The notes beneath the pieces were generated by a model that did not search any database, was not told the origin of the DNA, and saw only the letters and a program-made list of their open reading frames with translations. The translations under genes and the position numbers were made by a program. From assembly GCA_021822005.1 (NCBI GenBank), contig JAJZSH010000005.1, positions 1-35,063 on the forward strand: 35,063 nt of DNA. The letters are read 5' to 3'. Below, piece by piece: positions 1 through 9,618 of this stretch (its first letter is position 1; every line of letters starts with the position of its first letter). This DNA is from Deltaproteobacteria bacterium (GTDB lineage: Bacteria > Desulfobacterota > Desulfobulbia > Desulfobulbales > Desulfurivibrionaceae).

Positions 1-1192
1 CGATCTTGATCCTCCCGATGCTTTCTCCCTCGGCCAACCCCCGGTCGTTGCTGGTGAACTCCTCGCTCCACACCGTATAGTCGATTCCGGCTTTCCTGGC
101 CCTTTTCTCGTTCAGGCCGATGCTGGCCAGGGCCGGATGGGTATAGGTGCACCAGGGCACCAGGGTGTAATCGGCTTTTTTCGGCAGATGAAAAACAGCA
201 TTGCTTAACACCACACTGCCTTCATACCCGGCGACATGGGTGAACCGATAGCCGCCGGTGACGTCCCCCGCGGCATAGATGTGTCGGTGTCTGGTCCGCA
301 GATACCTGTTCACCGTGATCCCTGTGTGATCGAAAGGGATATCGATTTTTTCCAGGCCAAGGCCCGCCACGTTGGGGGCGCGGCCAAGGGCGACCAGGAT
401 CGTCTCGGCCTTGAGGCTTATGGTTTCGCCAGTGGCATTTTTCACCACCACCTCCCGCTCGTGGCCCAGATCACCCACCCGGACCACCGCAGTGTTCAGC
501 AGAAAGGTGACGCCTTCCTCCTCCAGCGCCTGCTGGACGATATCGGCCAGATCCCGGTCTTCCTTGCTCAAGATCTGGCCGCTACGCTGGACCACCGTCA
601 CCCGGGATCCTAGTCGACGGAAGGCCTGAGCCATTTCAACGGAAATGGGACCGCAGCCGAGAATGATCATCGAGCCGGGAAGCGTGTCCAGGGAGAAGAG
701 GTCGCGGTTGGTCAGATAGGGTGTTGTGGCAAGGCCCTCGATTGGTGGGATGTCCGGGGATGAGCCGGTGGCGATGACCCAGGCGCGGGCGGAAATTATT
801 TTGCCGCCAAGGACAATGGCGTGTTCGTCGGTGAATACCGGGTTGCCGAATTCGACCCTGGCGCCGAGCTTGCAAAACCGCGCCACCGAGTCATGCTCCT
901 GGATGGCGCTGATCACCGAGTTGATCCGGGCGGAGACCTGCCGGAAATCCACGGCAGGCGGGGTAATGGCCGGAAGGCCGAATTTCGGCCCGTTTTTCAT
1001 GAGATGATAGACATGGGCGGTCTTGAGCAGGGTTTTACTGGGAACGCAGCCATAGTGGAGGCAATCGCCGCCGAGCGTCTTTTCTTTTTCCACCAGGAAG
1101 GTCCTGGCGCCAAGCTGCGCCGCGCCGGAAGCGACAGTGAGTCCCGCGGCTCCGCCGCCGATAATGCCGAGGTCATAATCATAGTTGGCCAT
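1..1192 (-). CDS. Pyridine nucleotide-disulfide oxidoreductase (mercuric reductase / dihydrolipoamide dehydrogenase-like), C-terminus cut by window start
   Basis: Manual reverse translation from ATG at 1192: MANYDYDLGIIGGGAAGLTVASGAAQLGARTFLVEKEKTLGGDCLHYGCVPSKTLL... with FAD GxGxxG and redox CLHYGC motifs, open to the window edge; GGAG Shine-Dalgarno. Absent from the supplied ORF track because it is open-ended. Confidence 0.9.
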   Translation of the reverse strand, partial: MANYDYDLGIIGGGAAGLTVASGAAQLGARTFLVEKEKTLGGDCLHYGCVPSKTLLKTAHVYHLMKNGPKFGLPAITPPAVDFRQVSARINSVISAIQEHDSVARFCKLGARVEFGNPVFTDEHAIVLGGKIISARAWVIATGSSPDIPPIEGLATTPYLTNRDLFSLDTLPGSMIILGCGPISVEMAQAFRRLGSRVTVVQRSGQILSKEDRDLADIVQQALEEEGVTFLLNTAVVRVGDLGHEREVVVKNATGETISLKAETILVALGRAPNVAGLGLEKIDIPFDHTGITVNRYLRTRHRHIYAAGDVTGGYRFTHVAGYEGSVVLSNAVFHLPKKADYTLVPWCTYTHPALASIGLNEKRARKAGIDYTVWSEEFTSNDRGLAEGESIGRIKI

Positions 1193-1595
1193 GCTGTTTC
1201 TCCTGCTGAACCATTTCATTACATATTGCCATGGGCGGTCTTTGGGGGCAAGGTTGCGGGCTGAAATAACCCCGGTGATGTGCCTTGCCGGGCGGGTTGC
1301 GTGCTGGGTATGGTTTTTTCTCTGTATTGTCGGGTTCATGGCAGCGTTGGCTTGAGAATTTGCTGCTTCCATAGTAGGATGTACCGCATAACAAAATAAG
1401 GCGACCTGTGGTTATGAGCGCAGCGTGCTCCATATGAGTTCTTTATTTATGAGTATACAGCATTATTCTGCCCAACAGGCCAAGGCAAAACCAAATTCGT
1501 TGGATGAACAGCTTGCGCTTCTCGGCGAGGCGCTCACAGAATTGCCCTGCTTACAGGACCTCTGATATTCTTGCCCAACAGCCTCCGTTGCCATT

Positions 1596-2273
1596 ATGAA
1601 AACAATCTGGTCAGCTCCCCCGCAAGAGTCCACGCCGAACAAAAATCCCCCTGTCCTTTTCCTGCCCGGCTGGGGATTTTCCGGGCAGGTGCTTGATCTG
1701 GGGAAAAGACGGTACTCCTGGGCAAGGCCGACTGCTCCGCTGGACCCGGCCACCGCCCTGCCGGAGATCCTTGCCTTGCTTGCCGAACAGGGTGTGGCGA
1801 CCATCCAGCTGGTCGGCTGGTCCATGGGCGCCCATCTGGCCCTGGATTTTGCCGGTACCTTTCCCGGAAAGGTGGCGACCCTGACCCTGCTGGGTATGCA
1901 GGCCTCCTGGTCGGCCTCGGAAATCGGCGCCATCCGTCTGGCCCTTGAGATCGAGCCCCCGGCATTTTTGCGGGATTTTTACCGGAAAAGCCTTCTGGGC
2001 TATAAAAAAGAATCCCGGCGTTTTGTGGCCGAGCAGCAGGAGGCGCTTATGAAATCTCTGGACATGCAGGTGCTTGGCCGGGGTCTTGACTATCTGGCCC
2101 AATGGCGTCTGCCTGCGCAAGGGGTGCAGTGTCCGGTCTTTTGCTGGCATGGGCGGCGGGATATCATCGCGCCGGTGGCCCAACAGGCCATGATCCCCGG
2201 AGCCCGCGCCACGATCATCGAGCATGGCGGGCACGCGCTTTTTTTCGACCGGGAGTTTGCCCCTGGTGAGTGA
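1596..2273 (+). CDS. bioH: Alpha/beta hydrolase, BioH-like pimeloyl-ACP methyl ester esterase
   Basis: FLPGWGFSG, nucleophile elbow GWSMGAH, C-terminal HGGHALFFD; overlaps and precedes bioC. Confidence 0.7.
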   Translation: MKTIWSAPPQESTPNKNPPVLFLPGWGFSGQVLDLGKRRYSWARPTAPLDPATALPEILALLAEQGVATIQLVGWSMGAHLALDFAGTFPGKVATLTLLGMQASWSASEIGAIRLALEIEPPAFLRDFYRKSLLGYKKESRRFVAEQQEALMKSLDMQVLGRGLDYLAQWRLPAQGVQCPVFCWHGRRDIIAPVAQQAMIPGARATIIEHGGHALFFDREFAPGE

Positions 2274-3057
2274 TTTCCGGAAGCAAAGAATCCGGCAGCG
2301 GTTTTCCCGCGCTGCCGGGACCTATGACGCCCATGCCGAGGTGCAGAAGGATCTGGCGGTTCGCCTGCTCCGGGAGCTTCCCGATGGCAGCGGGCCGGAA
2401 CGCATCGAACGTATCCTGGAGATCGGCTGCGGCACCGGGCATTTCACCTCGCTTCTTGCCGGGCGTTATCCCGAGGCCCGGATCATCGCCCTTGATTTTG
2501 CCGAAGGCATGGTGCGGCTGGCCAGAAAGCGGCTGGGAGGGAAGGGCAATGTTTCCGTGCTTTGCGAGGATGGGGAACGGTTCCTGGTCGCCTGCCCCGG
2601 CGCCTTTGAGCTGATCTGCGCCAATTCCACCCTGCAATGGTTTGATGACGTCGGGGCGGCCCTGGGGCAGATTGGGCGGCTGCTCTCCGGCAAAGGCCGT
2701 TTTGTCGGGGTGCTGTTCGGCCCCCGGACCTTCACCGAGCTTGCCCAGGGCCTGAGCCAGGTCTTTGACCAAGAGGTGCGCTTGCCTCCCCATGGGTTTC
2801 CCGCCGGGGAGAATCTGGAGGGCATGCTGGGGGAGATCTTTCCGCGCTTTTCCGTGCAGGAAGAGCTTAGGCTCAGAAACTATCGCTCGCTTCTTGATTT
2901 GCTGGACCACATCCGCAAGACCGGAACCGGCGGCGGCCAGCTGCCGGGCACTTTGACCCGGGGACGGTTGCGGCAGCTTGAGTCCTGGTTTCAGGCAACC
3001 CATGGCGGGTATCCCGCCACCTATCAGGCCTTTGTCGTCAGGGGTGAGAAATGGTAA
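2266..3057 (+). CDS. bioC: Malonyl-ACP O-methyltransferase BioC
   Basis: SAM-MTase motif ILEIGCGTGHFT, N-term KQRIRQRFSRAAGTYDAHAEVQ typical of BioC; GTG start at 2266 overlapping the bioH-like stop. Confidence 0.85.
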   Translation: MSDFRKQRIRQRFSRAAGTYDAHAEVQKDLAVRLLRELPDGSGPERIERILEIGCGTGHFTSLLAGRYPEARIIALDFAEGMVRLARKRLGGKGNVSVLCEDGERFLVACPGAFELICANSTLQWFDDVGAALGQIGRLLSGKGRFVGVLFGPRTFTELAQGLSQVFDQEVRLPPHGFPAGENLEGMLGEIFPRFSVQEELRLRNYRSLLDLLDHIRKTGTGGGQLPGTLTRGRLRQLESWFQATHGGYPATYQAFVVRGEKW

Positions 3058-3098
3058 TCATTCACCAGGAACGGAAAAAAGTGGTTCAATCTCTGAAA

Positions 3099-3299
3099 TG
3101 TAAACGTTCAGCAGCGCCGCTTCGCTGCTGCCGCAGATGCGCGTGTCAATTGTCGGCAGCAGTGCCGACCAAGAGGCCTGCGAGCAGCAGTGAAACGGCG
3201 ATAGCCCGTCTATGCAAGCAGGCCGAGACAGCTAAGCGAGCGCAGCGAGACTGCGAAGCAGATGCGGCAGCAGCGAAGCGGCGCTGCTGAACGGTTACG
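3099..3299. repeat. Palindromic intergenic element, copy A of the 'CAGCAGCGCCGC' family
   Basis: 36-nt terminal inverted repeat 3100-3135 / 3263-3298 with one mismatch; internal hairpins GTCGGCA-GCAG-TGCCGAC and GGCCTGC...GCAGGCC. Confidence 0.85.
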
Positions 3300-3303
3300 G
3301 GAA

Positions 3304-3999
3304 ATGAGCGCGATCTTTGTCACCGGCACGGGCACCAATGTGGGCAAGACCCATGTCTGCGGACTGCTCCTTGATTTTTTGAGAAAAAAAGACATTGCTG
3401 CCGGGTATCAGAAATGGGTGGCCACCGGGCCGGAATTTCCGCCTGCTGATTTAGAGGCGTGCCTGCGGATGGCCCAACTTCCTCTTGTCCCGGAGCTGGT
3501 CAGCAGTCAGGTGGTCTATCATTTCGCCCTGCCCGCCTCACCCCATCTCGCCGCCGAGCGGGCGGGGTCGGGGGCGGTTGTTGATCCGGAGCTGATCCGC
3601 GCCCGGTATCAGGAGATGCTGGCCTGCCATGAATTGCTCATGGTCGAGGGGGTTGGCGGGCTGATGGTGCCGCTCAACCGGGAGCTGTTGCTGGTGGATC
3701 TGCTGCGGGAGCTGAAGATGCCCACCCTGGTGGTGGCGAAGAGCGGCCTTGGCACCATCAATCATACCCTCTTGAGTCTGGAGGCCCTGCGCCACAGGGA
3801 TATCCCGGTTCTGGGGGTGGTGTGTTCCGATGCCGCGCCTGATGAAGATGGGATGCTGGCTGAGGACAATATGCGCACCATCGCCGGAATGGGGCGGGTG
3901 CGGGTTTTTGGCCGCCTGCGGCGTTCTGCTGATTCTTTCCAGGCCCGCTCGGACTTTGTCCCGGTCGGCCGGGCGATTGCCGAGGCCTTGGGGTTCTGA
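3304..3999 (+). CDS. bioD: Dethiobiotin synthetase BioD
   Basis: MSAIFVTGTGTNVGKTHVCGLLL P-loop, VEGVGGLMVPL motif; ORF-track start at 3262 lies inside a repeat, ATG 3304 is better. Confidence 0.9.
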   Translation: MSAIFVTGTGTNVGKTHVCGLLLDFLRKKDIAAGYQKWVATGPEFPPADLEACLRMAQLPLVPELVSSQVVYHFALPASPHLAAERAGSGAVVDPELIRARYQEMLACHELLMVEGVGGLMVPLNRELLLVDLLRELKMPTLVVAKSGLGTINHTLLSLEALRHRDIPVLGVVCSDAAPDEDGMLAEDNMRTIAGMGRVRVFGRLRRSADSFQARSDFVPVGRAIAEALGF

Positions 4000-4024
4000 C
4001 TCGTGTCTTTTAAAGAAGCGGGTT

Positions 4025-6664
4025 CTAACCTCCCGCCGCTCCCGGTGACCTGCCGCGTGTCGCCCCCAGGACAGCGGTGAGCTTGTCCGCGGTGATGGGT
4101 TTTTCGATCAGGACGACGCCCGGGTCAAGAACCCCGTGGTGGGCGATGGCGTTATCCGTATAGCCGGACATATAGATGACACGGGTTTCCGGCCGCCTTG
4201 CCGTGATGGCCTCGGCAAGCTCCCTGCCGTTCATGCCGGGCATGATGACATCGGTGAGCAGGATGTCGATCCGCCCGGCAAAGGAATCGCTCACCTGTAT
4301 GGCCTCCGCGCCGCTGCCCGCCTCAAGCATCGTGTGGCCAAGGGGTTGCAGGATGGCCGTGACTATGGTCCTGAGCGAGGGCTCATCATCCACCACCAGA
4401 ATGGTTTCGTTGCCCCGGGGCAGGGACAGGGTGGATAATTCTGGAGTTTTTTCGACCGCACACTGGACAACAGGCAGGAATATTTTGAAGGTGGCGCCGT
4501 GGCCCGGCTCGCTGTACACGAAGATGTGACCGCCCAGCTGTTTGATGATCCCGAAGACCATGGCCAGCCCCAACCCGGTCCCTTTGCCCCGTTCCTTGGT
4601 GGTGAAAAACGGATCAAAGATCTTTGCCTGGATTTCCCGGCTCATGCCCTGGCCGGTGTCGCTCACCGAAAGAACCACATGCCGGCCCGGCGTCACTCCT
4701 TTGTGGGTACTGGCATACTCCGCATCCAGTTCACGGTTTTCCGTTTCAATGATCAGGCTGCCGCCTTTGGGCATGGCATCCCGGGCATTGACCGCCATGT
4801 TCAGAAGCACCTGTTCCATCTGCCCCGGATCGATGAGCATGGTGTCATCCCAGGCTGTGGCGCGGACCTCCAGGGAGATATCCTCTCCGATCATCCTGCC
4901 CAGCATCTTGGTCAGGTCGAGGATGAGCTGATTCAGGCTGCAGGGCGCCAGCTGTATGGTCTGCTTGCGGCTGAAGGCCAGAAGCTGCCTGGTCAGGGTG
5001 GCTGCCCTGTGCCCGGCCTCGTTGATGGTCTGGACTTTTGCCCTGGCCGGGGTATTTTCGGCCAGCTCCAGCAGCAACAGTTCGCTGTATCCCAGGATGA
5101 TTGAGAGGATGTTGTTGAAGTCGTGGGCAACCCCTCCGGCCAGGATGCCGATGGATTCCATCTTCTGAGCCTGGGCAAGCTGGCTTTTAAGTTTTTCCTG
5201 TTCCGCCGCCGCCTGTTTCATTTCCGTGATATCGGCAAGACTCCCGCGCCGCCCTAAAGAGCGGCCTGTGTCATCGTGGATCTCGGTGCAGACATGGCTG
5301 ACCCAGCGGACCTGACCCGCCTTGGTAACGATCCGGAATTCCAGGGGGATATCCATGCCTGTGGGATTCGAGAGGTGCACATGGTTGTCCCACCCCTTCC
5401 GGTCTTCCGGGTGGAAGAGCGCATCCAGAAGCCCGGGATCGGCAAGGAACTCCTTTGCGGAATATCCGGTGAGCGCTTCACAATTATCTGAGACGTAGAT
5501 CATCCTCTGGTCCGGCGCCCGCCAGAAGATGAAGTCGGTGGCGAACTCGGTGACGGTGCGGTAGAGTTCTTCGCTCTGCCGCAGCTCGGCCTGCTGCCGG
5601 TCGAGTTTTTCGAGCATGGTGTTGAAGGCCTGGGCCAGGGTGGAGGTCTCGTCCTGTGCTGCGGTGCGGAACAGCCGCGCCTCTCCTTTTTTGTCTTCCA
5701 AATCCGCCACATGCTGGGTAAGCGCCAGGAGAGGTCTGGTCAGGTATTGGCTGAAATACCGGATGACCGCGAAGGCCGTCAGGGTTATGACCAGCATCCC
5801 GGCCAGGAGAACCTGCCCGGCGCGGGTGAGGGGGGCATAGGCCTCGGTCTGGGGATAGTTCGCGGCCAAAAGCCAGTTTTTCACCCGCAACCGCTTGAAG
5901 GAGGTGAGCATGGGCACGCCCTCGCGGCTGCGGTTTTCGTCCGTGCCCTCAAAGCCCTCCAGCGCCCGGTCGTAGAGGAGGTTTCCTCCCTGGGGAAGTT
6001 CCTTGAAGATCCCGGCCTTGTCCGGGTGCATGATCATGATCCTCTCCGCCGTGGCCAGGTACAGATATCCGGTCTTTCCGATCTTCTTTTCCGAGAGCTT
6101 GCCCAGGAGATTCGGCTGCATGAGGTCAAGGCTGCCGGCGAGGATGGCGATGATCCTGCCCTCCTGGTCAAAGACCGGCGCGGTCATCATGATCACCGGG
6201 TGCCTGTGCGGCTGGGAGGCGACGTAGGGATCGGAGATGTACGGGGCCGAGGTGGCCAGGGTGTTTTTGATGTAGGGCCGGGAAGAAAAATCCAGCCCCC
6301 GCCGGTTGGGGAGAAAGGGGGATTCGGCGATGATCCTGCCCTCCGGGGAGAAGAGAAAGATATGGTTGTCAAAGGCCTTTTGCAGACCGGTGCGGTTGTC
6401 AAGAGATTGCTGGGCACTGTCTGCCGAGGCAAGGGTTTCCGGGGAGATCCTTGGGGCAACCGCAATAAGCTGGGCCTGGGCTTGAAAAAGCTTGTCGTCA
6501 AGTGAATCCGTGATTTCGGAGAGTATGGAGAACTGCTCGGTGGAGATAATTTCCTTGAGTTGCTGCTTGAACATGGTGAGGACCAGGAAGGAGGTGGCGC
6601 CCATCAGACACAGAAACAGCAGGGAGATGGCAAGGGTCAGCCGGGTTTTCATGGTCAGTTTCAT
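4025..6664 (-). CDS. Hybrid sensor histidine kinase (periplasmic Cache-like sensor, HAMP, PAS, HisKA, HATPase_c, receiver)
   Basis: N-terminal TM plus Cache-like region, PAS, H-box [20 protein letters not shown] boxes [27 protein letters not shown]-terminal receiver VVDDEPSLR...[12 protein letters not shown]. Confidence 0.9.
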   Translation of the reverse strand: MKLTMKTRLTLAISLLFLCLMGATSFLVLTMFKQQLKEIISTEQFSILSEITDSLDDKLFQAQAQLIAVAPRISPETLASADSAQQSLDNRTGLQKAFDNHIFLFSPEGRIIAESPFLPNRRGLDFSSRPYIKNTLATSAPYISDPYVASQPHRHPVIMMTAPVFDQEGRIIAILAGSLDLMQPNLLGKLSEKKIGKTGYLYLATAERIMIMHPDKAGIFKELPQGGNLLYDRALEGFEGTDENRSREGVPMLTSFKRLRVKNWLLAANYPQTEAYAPLTRAGQVLLAGMLVITLTAFAVIRYFSQYLTRPLLALTQHVADLEDKKGEARLFRTAAQDETSTLAQAFNTMLEKLDRQQAELRQSEELYRTVTEFATDFIFWRAPDQRMIYVSDNCEALTGYSAKEFLADPGLLDALFHPEDRKGWDNHVHLSNPTGMDIPLEFRIVTKAGQVRWVSHVCTEIHDDTGRSLGRRGSLADITEMKQAAAEQEKLKSQLAQAQKMESIGILAGGVAHDFNNILSIILGYSELLLLELAENTPARAKVQTINEAGHRAATLTRQLLAFSRKQTIQLAPCSLNQLILDLTKMLGRMIGEDISLEVRATAWDDTMLIDPGQMEQVLLNMAVNARDAMPKGGSLIIETENRELDAEYASTHKGVTPGRHVVLSVSDTGQGMSREIQAKIFDPFFTTKERGKGTGLGLAMVFGIIKQLGGHIFVYSEPGHGATFKIFLPVVQCAVEKTPELSTLSLPRGNETILVVDDEPSLRTIVTAILQPLGHTMLEAGSGAEAIQVSDSFAGRIDILLTDVIMPGMNGRELAEAITARRPETRVIYMSGYTDNAIAHHGVLDPGVVLIEKPITADKLTAVLGATRGRSPGAAGG

Positions 6665-6873
6665 GCGCGGATTCCGTGGTGGGGAAAAGGTCAAGCCGCA
6701 ACCGGCAGTACGGTGTCCAACGGTAGAAAGATTGTATCACGACGGGCGGCAAGCCACCAGGAACTAATTGCGCGAGACAGGCAGAGGCGCGATGTTCAGC
6801 AGGAAAGAGGGCAGAGGGGCAAACCGGACAGCCTGGTTTGCCCCGGCGTTACGCTGTTAGGGGGGAGCGGGGG

Positions 6874-7095
6874 TTATTTCCGGCAGCAGCCTTGGCCTGC
6901 GCGGCTTTCCTCCGGCACGCCGAGTTTCTTGAGGATGATGGCCAGCGGGCAGAATTTGCTGAAGCCGTACTGGAGAAGGTTGGCCCCGACAAAGGCGGTG
7001 AAGAAATACCAGTAGGGGTGAACCCAGGTTCCCAGGGCCAGGCTGATCAGGATGAAAGCGCCTGCAAAAACATGAACCCAGTCCGTGATGATCAT
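6874..7095 (-). CDS. DUF2892 (YgaP transmembrane-like) small membrane protein
   Basis: MIITDWVHVFAGAFILISLALGTWVHPYWYFFTAFVGANLLQYGFSKFCPLAIILKKLGV, typical DUF2892 hydrophobic pattern and FCPL..ILKKLG. Confidence 0.8.
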   Translation of the reverse strand: MIITDWVHVFAGAFILISLALGTWVHPYWYFFTAFVGANLLQYGFSKFCPLAIILKKLGVPEESRAGQGCCRK

Positions 7096-7147
7096 GGTGA
7101 AGTCTCCTTGGTGGTGCTTGTTCGGCAACGGTTGAATCCGGTTCAAA

Positions 7148-7435
7148 TCAGGAACCCTGGCAGAAGAGTTCCCGCATGGTCTTGATCAGCTCGGTCACCC
7201 GGCCTTCCGCGATCCGGTTGTAGATGAAGTTCGCATCCTTGCGAAAGGCGATTATCCCCTGGTTGCGGAGGATGGAGAGATGCTGGGAGACATTGGCATT
7301 GGTGGTGTGCACCTCCTTGTGGATATCGCCCACGGTCATTTCCCTGTCCTGCAACAGGCAGAGGATCTTCAGGCGGATGGGGTGCGACATGGTCTTGAGG
7401 AGTTTGGCGATATCCTCGATATGGTTGTCCTGCAT
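7148..7435 (-). CDS. ArsR/SmtB-family winged-helix regulator (BigR/SqrR-like)
   Basis: KTMSHPIRLKILCLLQDREMTVGDIHKEVHTTNANVSQHLSILRNQGII; just two Cys (C26 and C92). Confidence 0.85.
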   Translation of the reverse strand: MQDNHIEDIAKLLKTMSHPIRLKILCLLQDREMTVGDIHKEVHTTNANVSQHLSILRNQGIIAFRKDANFIYNRIAEGRVTELIKTMRELFCQGS

Positions 7436-7461
7436 GGAGCTGTTTCCTTACCTGAAGTTAA

Positions 7462-7642
7462 GCTGTAAGCCGTCGCCGCTATCGCTGCTGGAACAAAATA
7501 ACATTGCCATTGAAATGGCGAACGGCAGCAGCGATAGCGGCGTAAGGAGCCGTAACGGAGCAGTGTAAACGGCGATGGCTAAAAGAACAGCAGCGCCGCT
7601 TACGCTGCTGTAAACGGCGATGGTTATTCCGTAACGGCTCCT
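7462..7642. repeat. Palindromic intergenic element, copy C (divergent member of the 'CAGCAGCGCCGC' family)
   Basis: 17-bp perfect IR CGCCGCTATCGCTGCTG (7474-7490) / CAGCAGCGATAGCGGCG (7526-7542); second IR GGAGCCGTAACGGA (7546-7559) / TCCGTAACGGCTCC (7628-7641); direct repeat GTAAACGGCGATGG twice. Confidence 0.7.
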
Positions 7643-7683
7643 GAATCTAATGCCGGGTCGTCCTGTCTGTAAACAGAAAAAGA

Positions 7684-8496
7684 TTACCCTTCCTTTCCTC
7701 GTCTCACCCGCACGGGATCATCCACCTCCGCCCCAAGAATCCGGACGGCATTTCCCCTGGTTACTGCCAGTTCAAGATAGCCGCGGCTGCCGATGAGCGC
7801 CAGAACCTGCCCGTCCGGCACCGTGGCGTAAGCGCTTGCCAGGCCGGTCACTTGCTGTTTCTTGTGAAAGATCTGGAGGGAAGCCGGATCAGCTGTCAGT
7901 CCGGCAAGATCACCCTGGTGGATATTCGTGGTCAGGTTGCCGAAATGGTCGATGTGGATCACGGACCCGGCTATGTTGCCATGAATCCGGTCAATTTGCA
8001 AGGTGGGGGATGCAAGTTTTATAAGATTTTCCTTAAGCGCCCGGGTGCCAAGGCGGGAGAGCCCGGCGCCATTGGCCAGGGCGGCCGCAACCGGCGCCAG
8101 AATATCGCGGCCATGGAAGGTCGCGCTGAGCGGGGCAAGATACAGCTGCGGGCAATCAATACAAATTGCTTCTTCAAAGAGCTGGTCATGCAGAAAGGGA
8201 GTCAGGATGCCGTTGTCCGGCCCCAGGAAAACCTGGCCCATGGCCCGGACCGCCAGGAGCTGTCTATTTGCGCCCACCCCCGGATCGACAATGGCCAGAT
8301 GGATGGTCTCTTTGGGGAAATACGGGGCTGCCGCCTGGAGAATAAAGGCACCCTGCCGGATATCCTGAGCCCGGATGTTGTGGCAAAGGTCGATGAGACG
8401 CGCCTGCGGGGCCAGGCCGGCCATGACCCCTTTGGTTACGCCGACGTATTCATCCTGGAGGCCGAAATCCGTGGTCAGGGTGATAATGGGAGGCAT
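7684..8496 (-). CDS. SAM hydrolase / SAM hydroxide adenosyltransferase (DUF62) family protein
   Basis: MPPIITLTTDFGLQDEYVGVTKGVM...IDLCHNI...VDPGVG...GPDNGILTPFL family motifs. Confidence 0.9.
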   Translation of the reverse strand: MPPIITLTTDFGLQDEYVGVTKGVMAGLAPQARLIDLCHNIRAQDIRQGAFILQAAAPYFPKETIHLAIVDPGVGANRQLLAVRAMGQVFLGPDNGILTPFLHDQLFEEAICIDCPQLYLAPLSATFHGRDILAPVAAALANGAGLSRLGTRALKENLIKLASPTLQIDRIHGNIAGSVIHIDHFGNLTTNIHQGDLAGLTADPASLQIFHKKQQVTGLASAYATVPDGQVLALIGSRGYLELAVTRGNAVRILGAEVDDPVRVRRGKEG

Positions 8497-8507
8497 AATT
8501 TCACCCA

Positions 8508-9497
8508 TCAATGGACAAGGCGGGAGACCCCGACCATTTCAGTCCGGGTGCGCAACTGTATCTGGTACCGGCGCAGGGCCTCCACCGTGGCCGGATAGGG
8601 GTGGCCGATGCCCACGGCCTGGCCATGCTCCCCGGCGAGCTGGATAAGGAGGTCAAGCTGGGCCCGGATCTTGTCCGGGTTCTGGTCGTTGTCGAGAAAA
8701 ACGGTGCGGCGTTCTGCCTTTACGCCCATTTCAAGGGCAAGATCATAGGCAACGCTCTGGGATGCGGTCACGCTGTCCAGGAAAAAAAGGCCGCGCGCCC
8801 GGACGAGGGCCATCAGGGTCCGCATGGCCTGGGGATCGGCGGTGAAGCGGGAACCCATGTGGTTGTTGAGGCCGATGGCTTTGGGGACCGCTTGCAGGTC
8901 TTCGTGGAAGAGGGCCTTCATGGTTTCCGGGTCCATGGCCGTGGTCAGGGCGCCGGGACCGGGATTCCATTTTGGGTCCATGGTCTCAAGCGGCAGGTGG
9001 AGGAGGATGTCGCGGCCCCTGGCCTGGGCCTCCTTTTGCAGCTCATCGGAAAAGGGGCTGAAAGGCAGGAAGGCGAAGGAAAGGGGCAGGTCAAGGGCGA
9101 GGAGGGCCCTGCCGGTATTCTGCCGGTAGCCCATATCGTCGATGACGATGGCCACAAGGGGTTTGCCCGGGAGAGGTTTTTTCTCCGGCTTCCTGCGGCG
9201 GGTTGCGGCCGGTGGCGCCTGGTGGGGCAGGGCAGGCTCTTCGTAGAGCGGAGCAAGCTGGCCTGGCAGCGGTTCGGCCGCCTGGTGCAGGGGCTTTTTC
9301 TTGGCCTGCCCGCTCAGCAGGGGCACCGGGACTTCCGGGGGCTTGCCTGAATGCAGCACCATGAAATAGAGTCCGGCGGCCAGGGTCGCGGCCACAAAAA
9401 GAAACAGGCAGAAGAGGCCAAGACGGTGTCCCGCCTTCTTTCTCGCGCCTTTTCGGGTGGATTTTTTTGAGGAAACCTTGGGCATGCCTTGTTCCAT
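8508..9497 (-). CDS. Divergent polysaccharide deacetylase family protein (YibQ-like)
   Basis: N-terminal TM, then VAIVIDDMGYRQNTGRALLALDLPLSFAFLPFSPFS...HLPLETMDPKWNPGPGAL...GLNNHMGSRFT. Confidence 0.85.
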   Translation of the reverse strand: MEQGMPKVSSKKSTRKGARKKAGHRLGLFCLFLFVAATLAAGLYFMVLHSGKPPEVPVPLLSGQAKKKPLHQAAEPLPGQLAPLYEEPALPHQAPPAATRRRKPEKKPLPGKPLVAIVIDDMGYRQNTGRALLALDLPLSFAFLPFSPFSDELQKEAQARGRDILLHLPLETMDPKWNPGPGALTTAMDPETMKALFHEDLQAVPKAIGLNNHMGSRFTADPQAMRTLMALVRARGLFFLDSVTASQSVAYDLALEMGVKAERRTVFLDNDQNPDKIRAQLDLLIQLAGEHGQAVGIGHPYPATVEALRRYQIQLRTRTEMVGVSRLVH

Positions 9498-9522
9498 TTC
9501 TCGTTAATAACAAGATGCTTTT

Positions 9523-9577
9523 GTAGGAGCGGCTTCAGCCGCGATAACCACCGGATCGCGGCTGAAGCCGCTCCTAC
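9523..9577. repeat. REP-like palindrome (GTAGGAGCGGCTTCAGCCGCGAT)
   Basis: 23-bp perfect inverted repeat 9523-9545 / 9555-9577 with 9-nt spacer, intergenic. Confidence 0.9.
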
Positions 9578-9618
9578 GGGATGCAATAATTATTCGTGGT
9601 TTTCATAGAGAGTTGGAA

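Noticed and set aside
3051-3290. 79-aa ORF (and 3210..3395 -) between bioC and bioD
   Set aside because: Translation of the palindromic repeat element, with repeated RSAAPLRCCR in both strands as an artefact of the inverted repeat.
1596-3999. Biotin cluster as a novel pathway
   Set aside because: bioH-bioC-bioD are ordinary biotin genes; bioF/A/B are simply not in the window and may lie elsewhere.
4025-6664. Hybrid histidine kinase as a novel signalling system
   Set aside because: Domain order (Cache-HAMP-PAS-HisKA-HATPase-REC) is common in Desulfobacterota; no unusual partner gene beside it.
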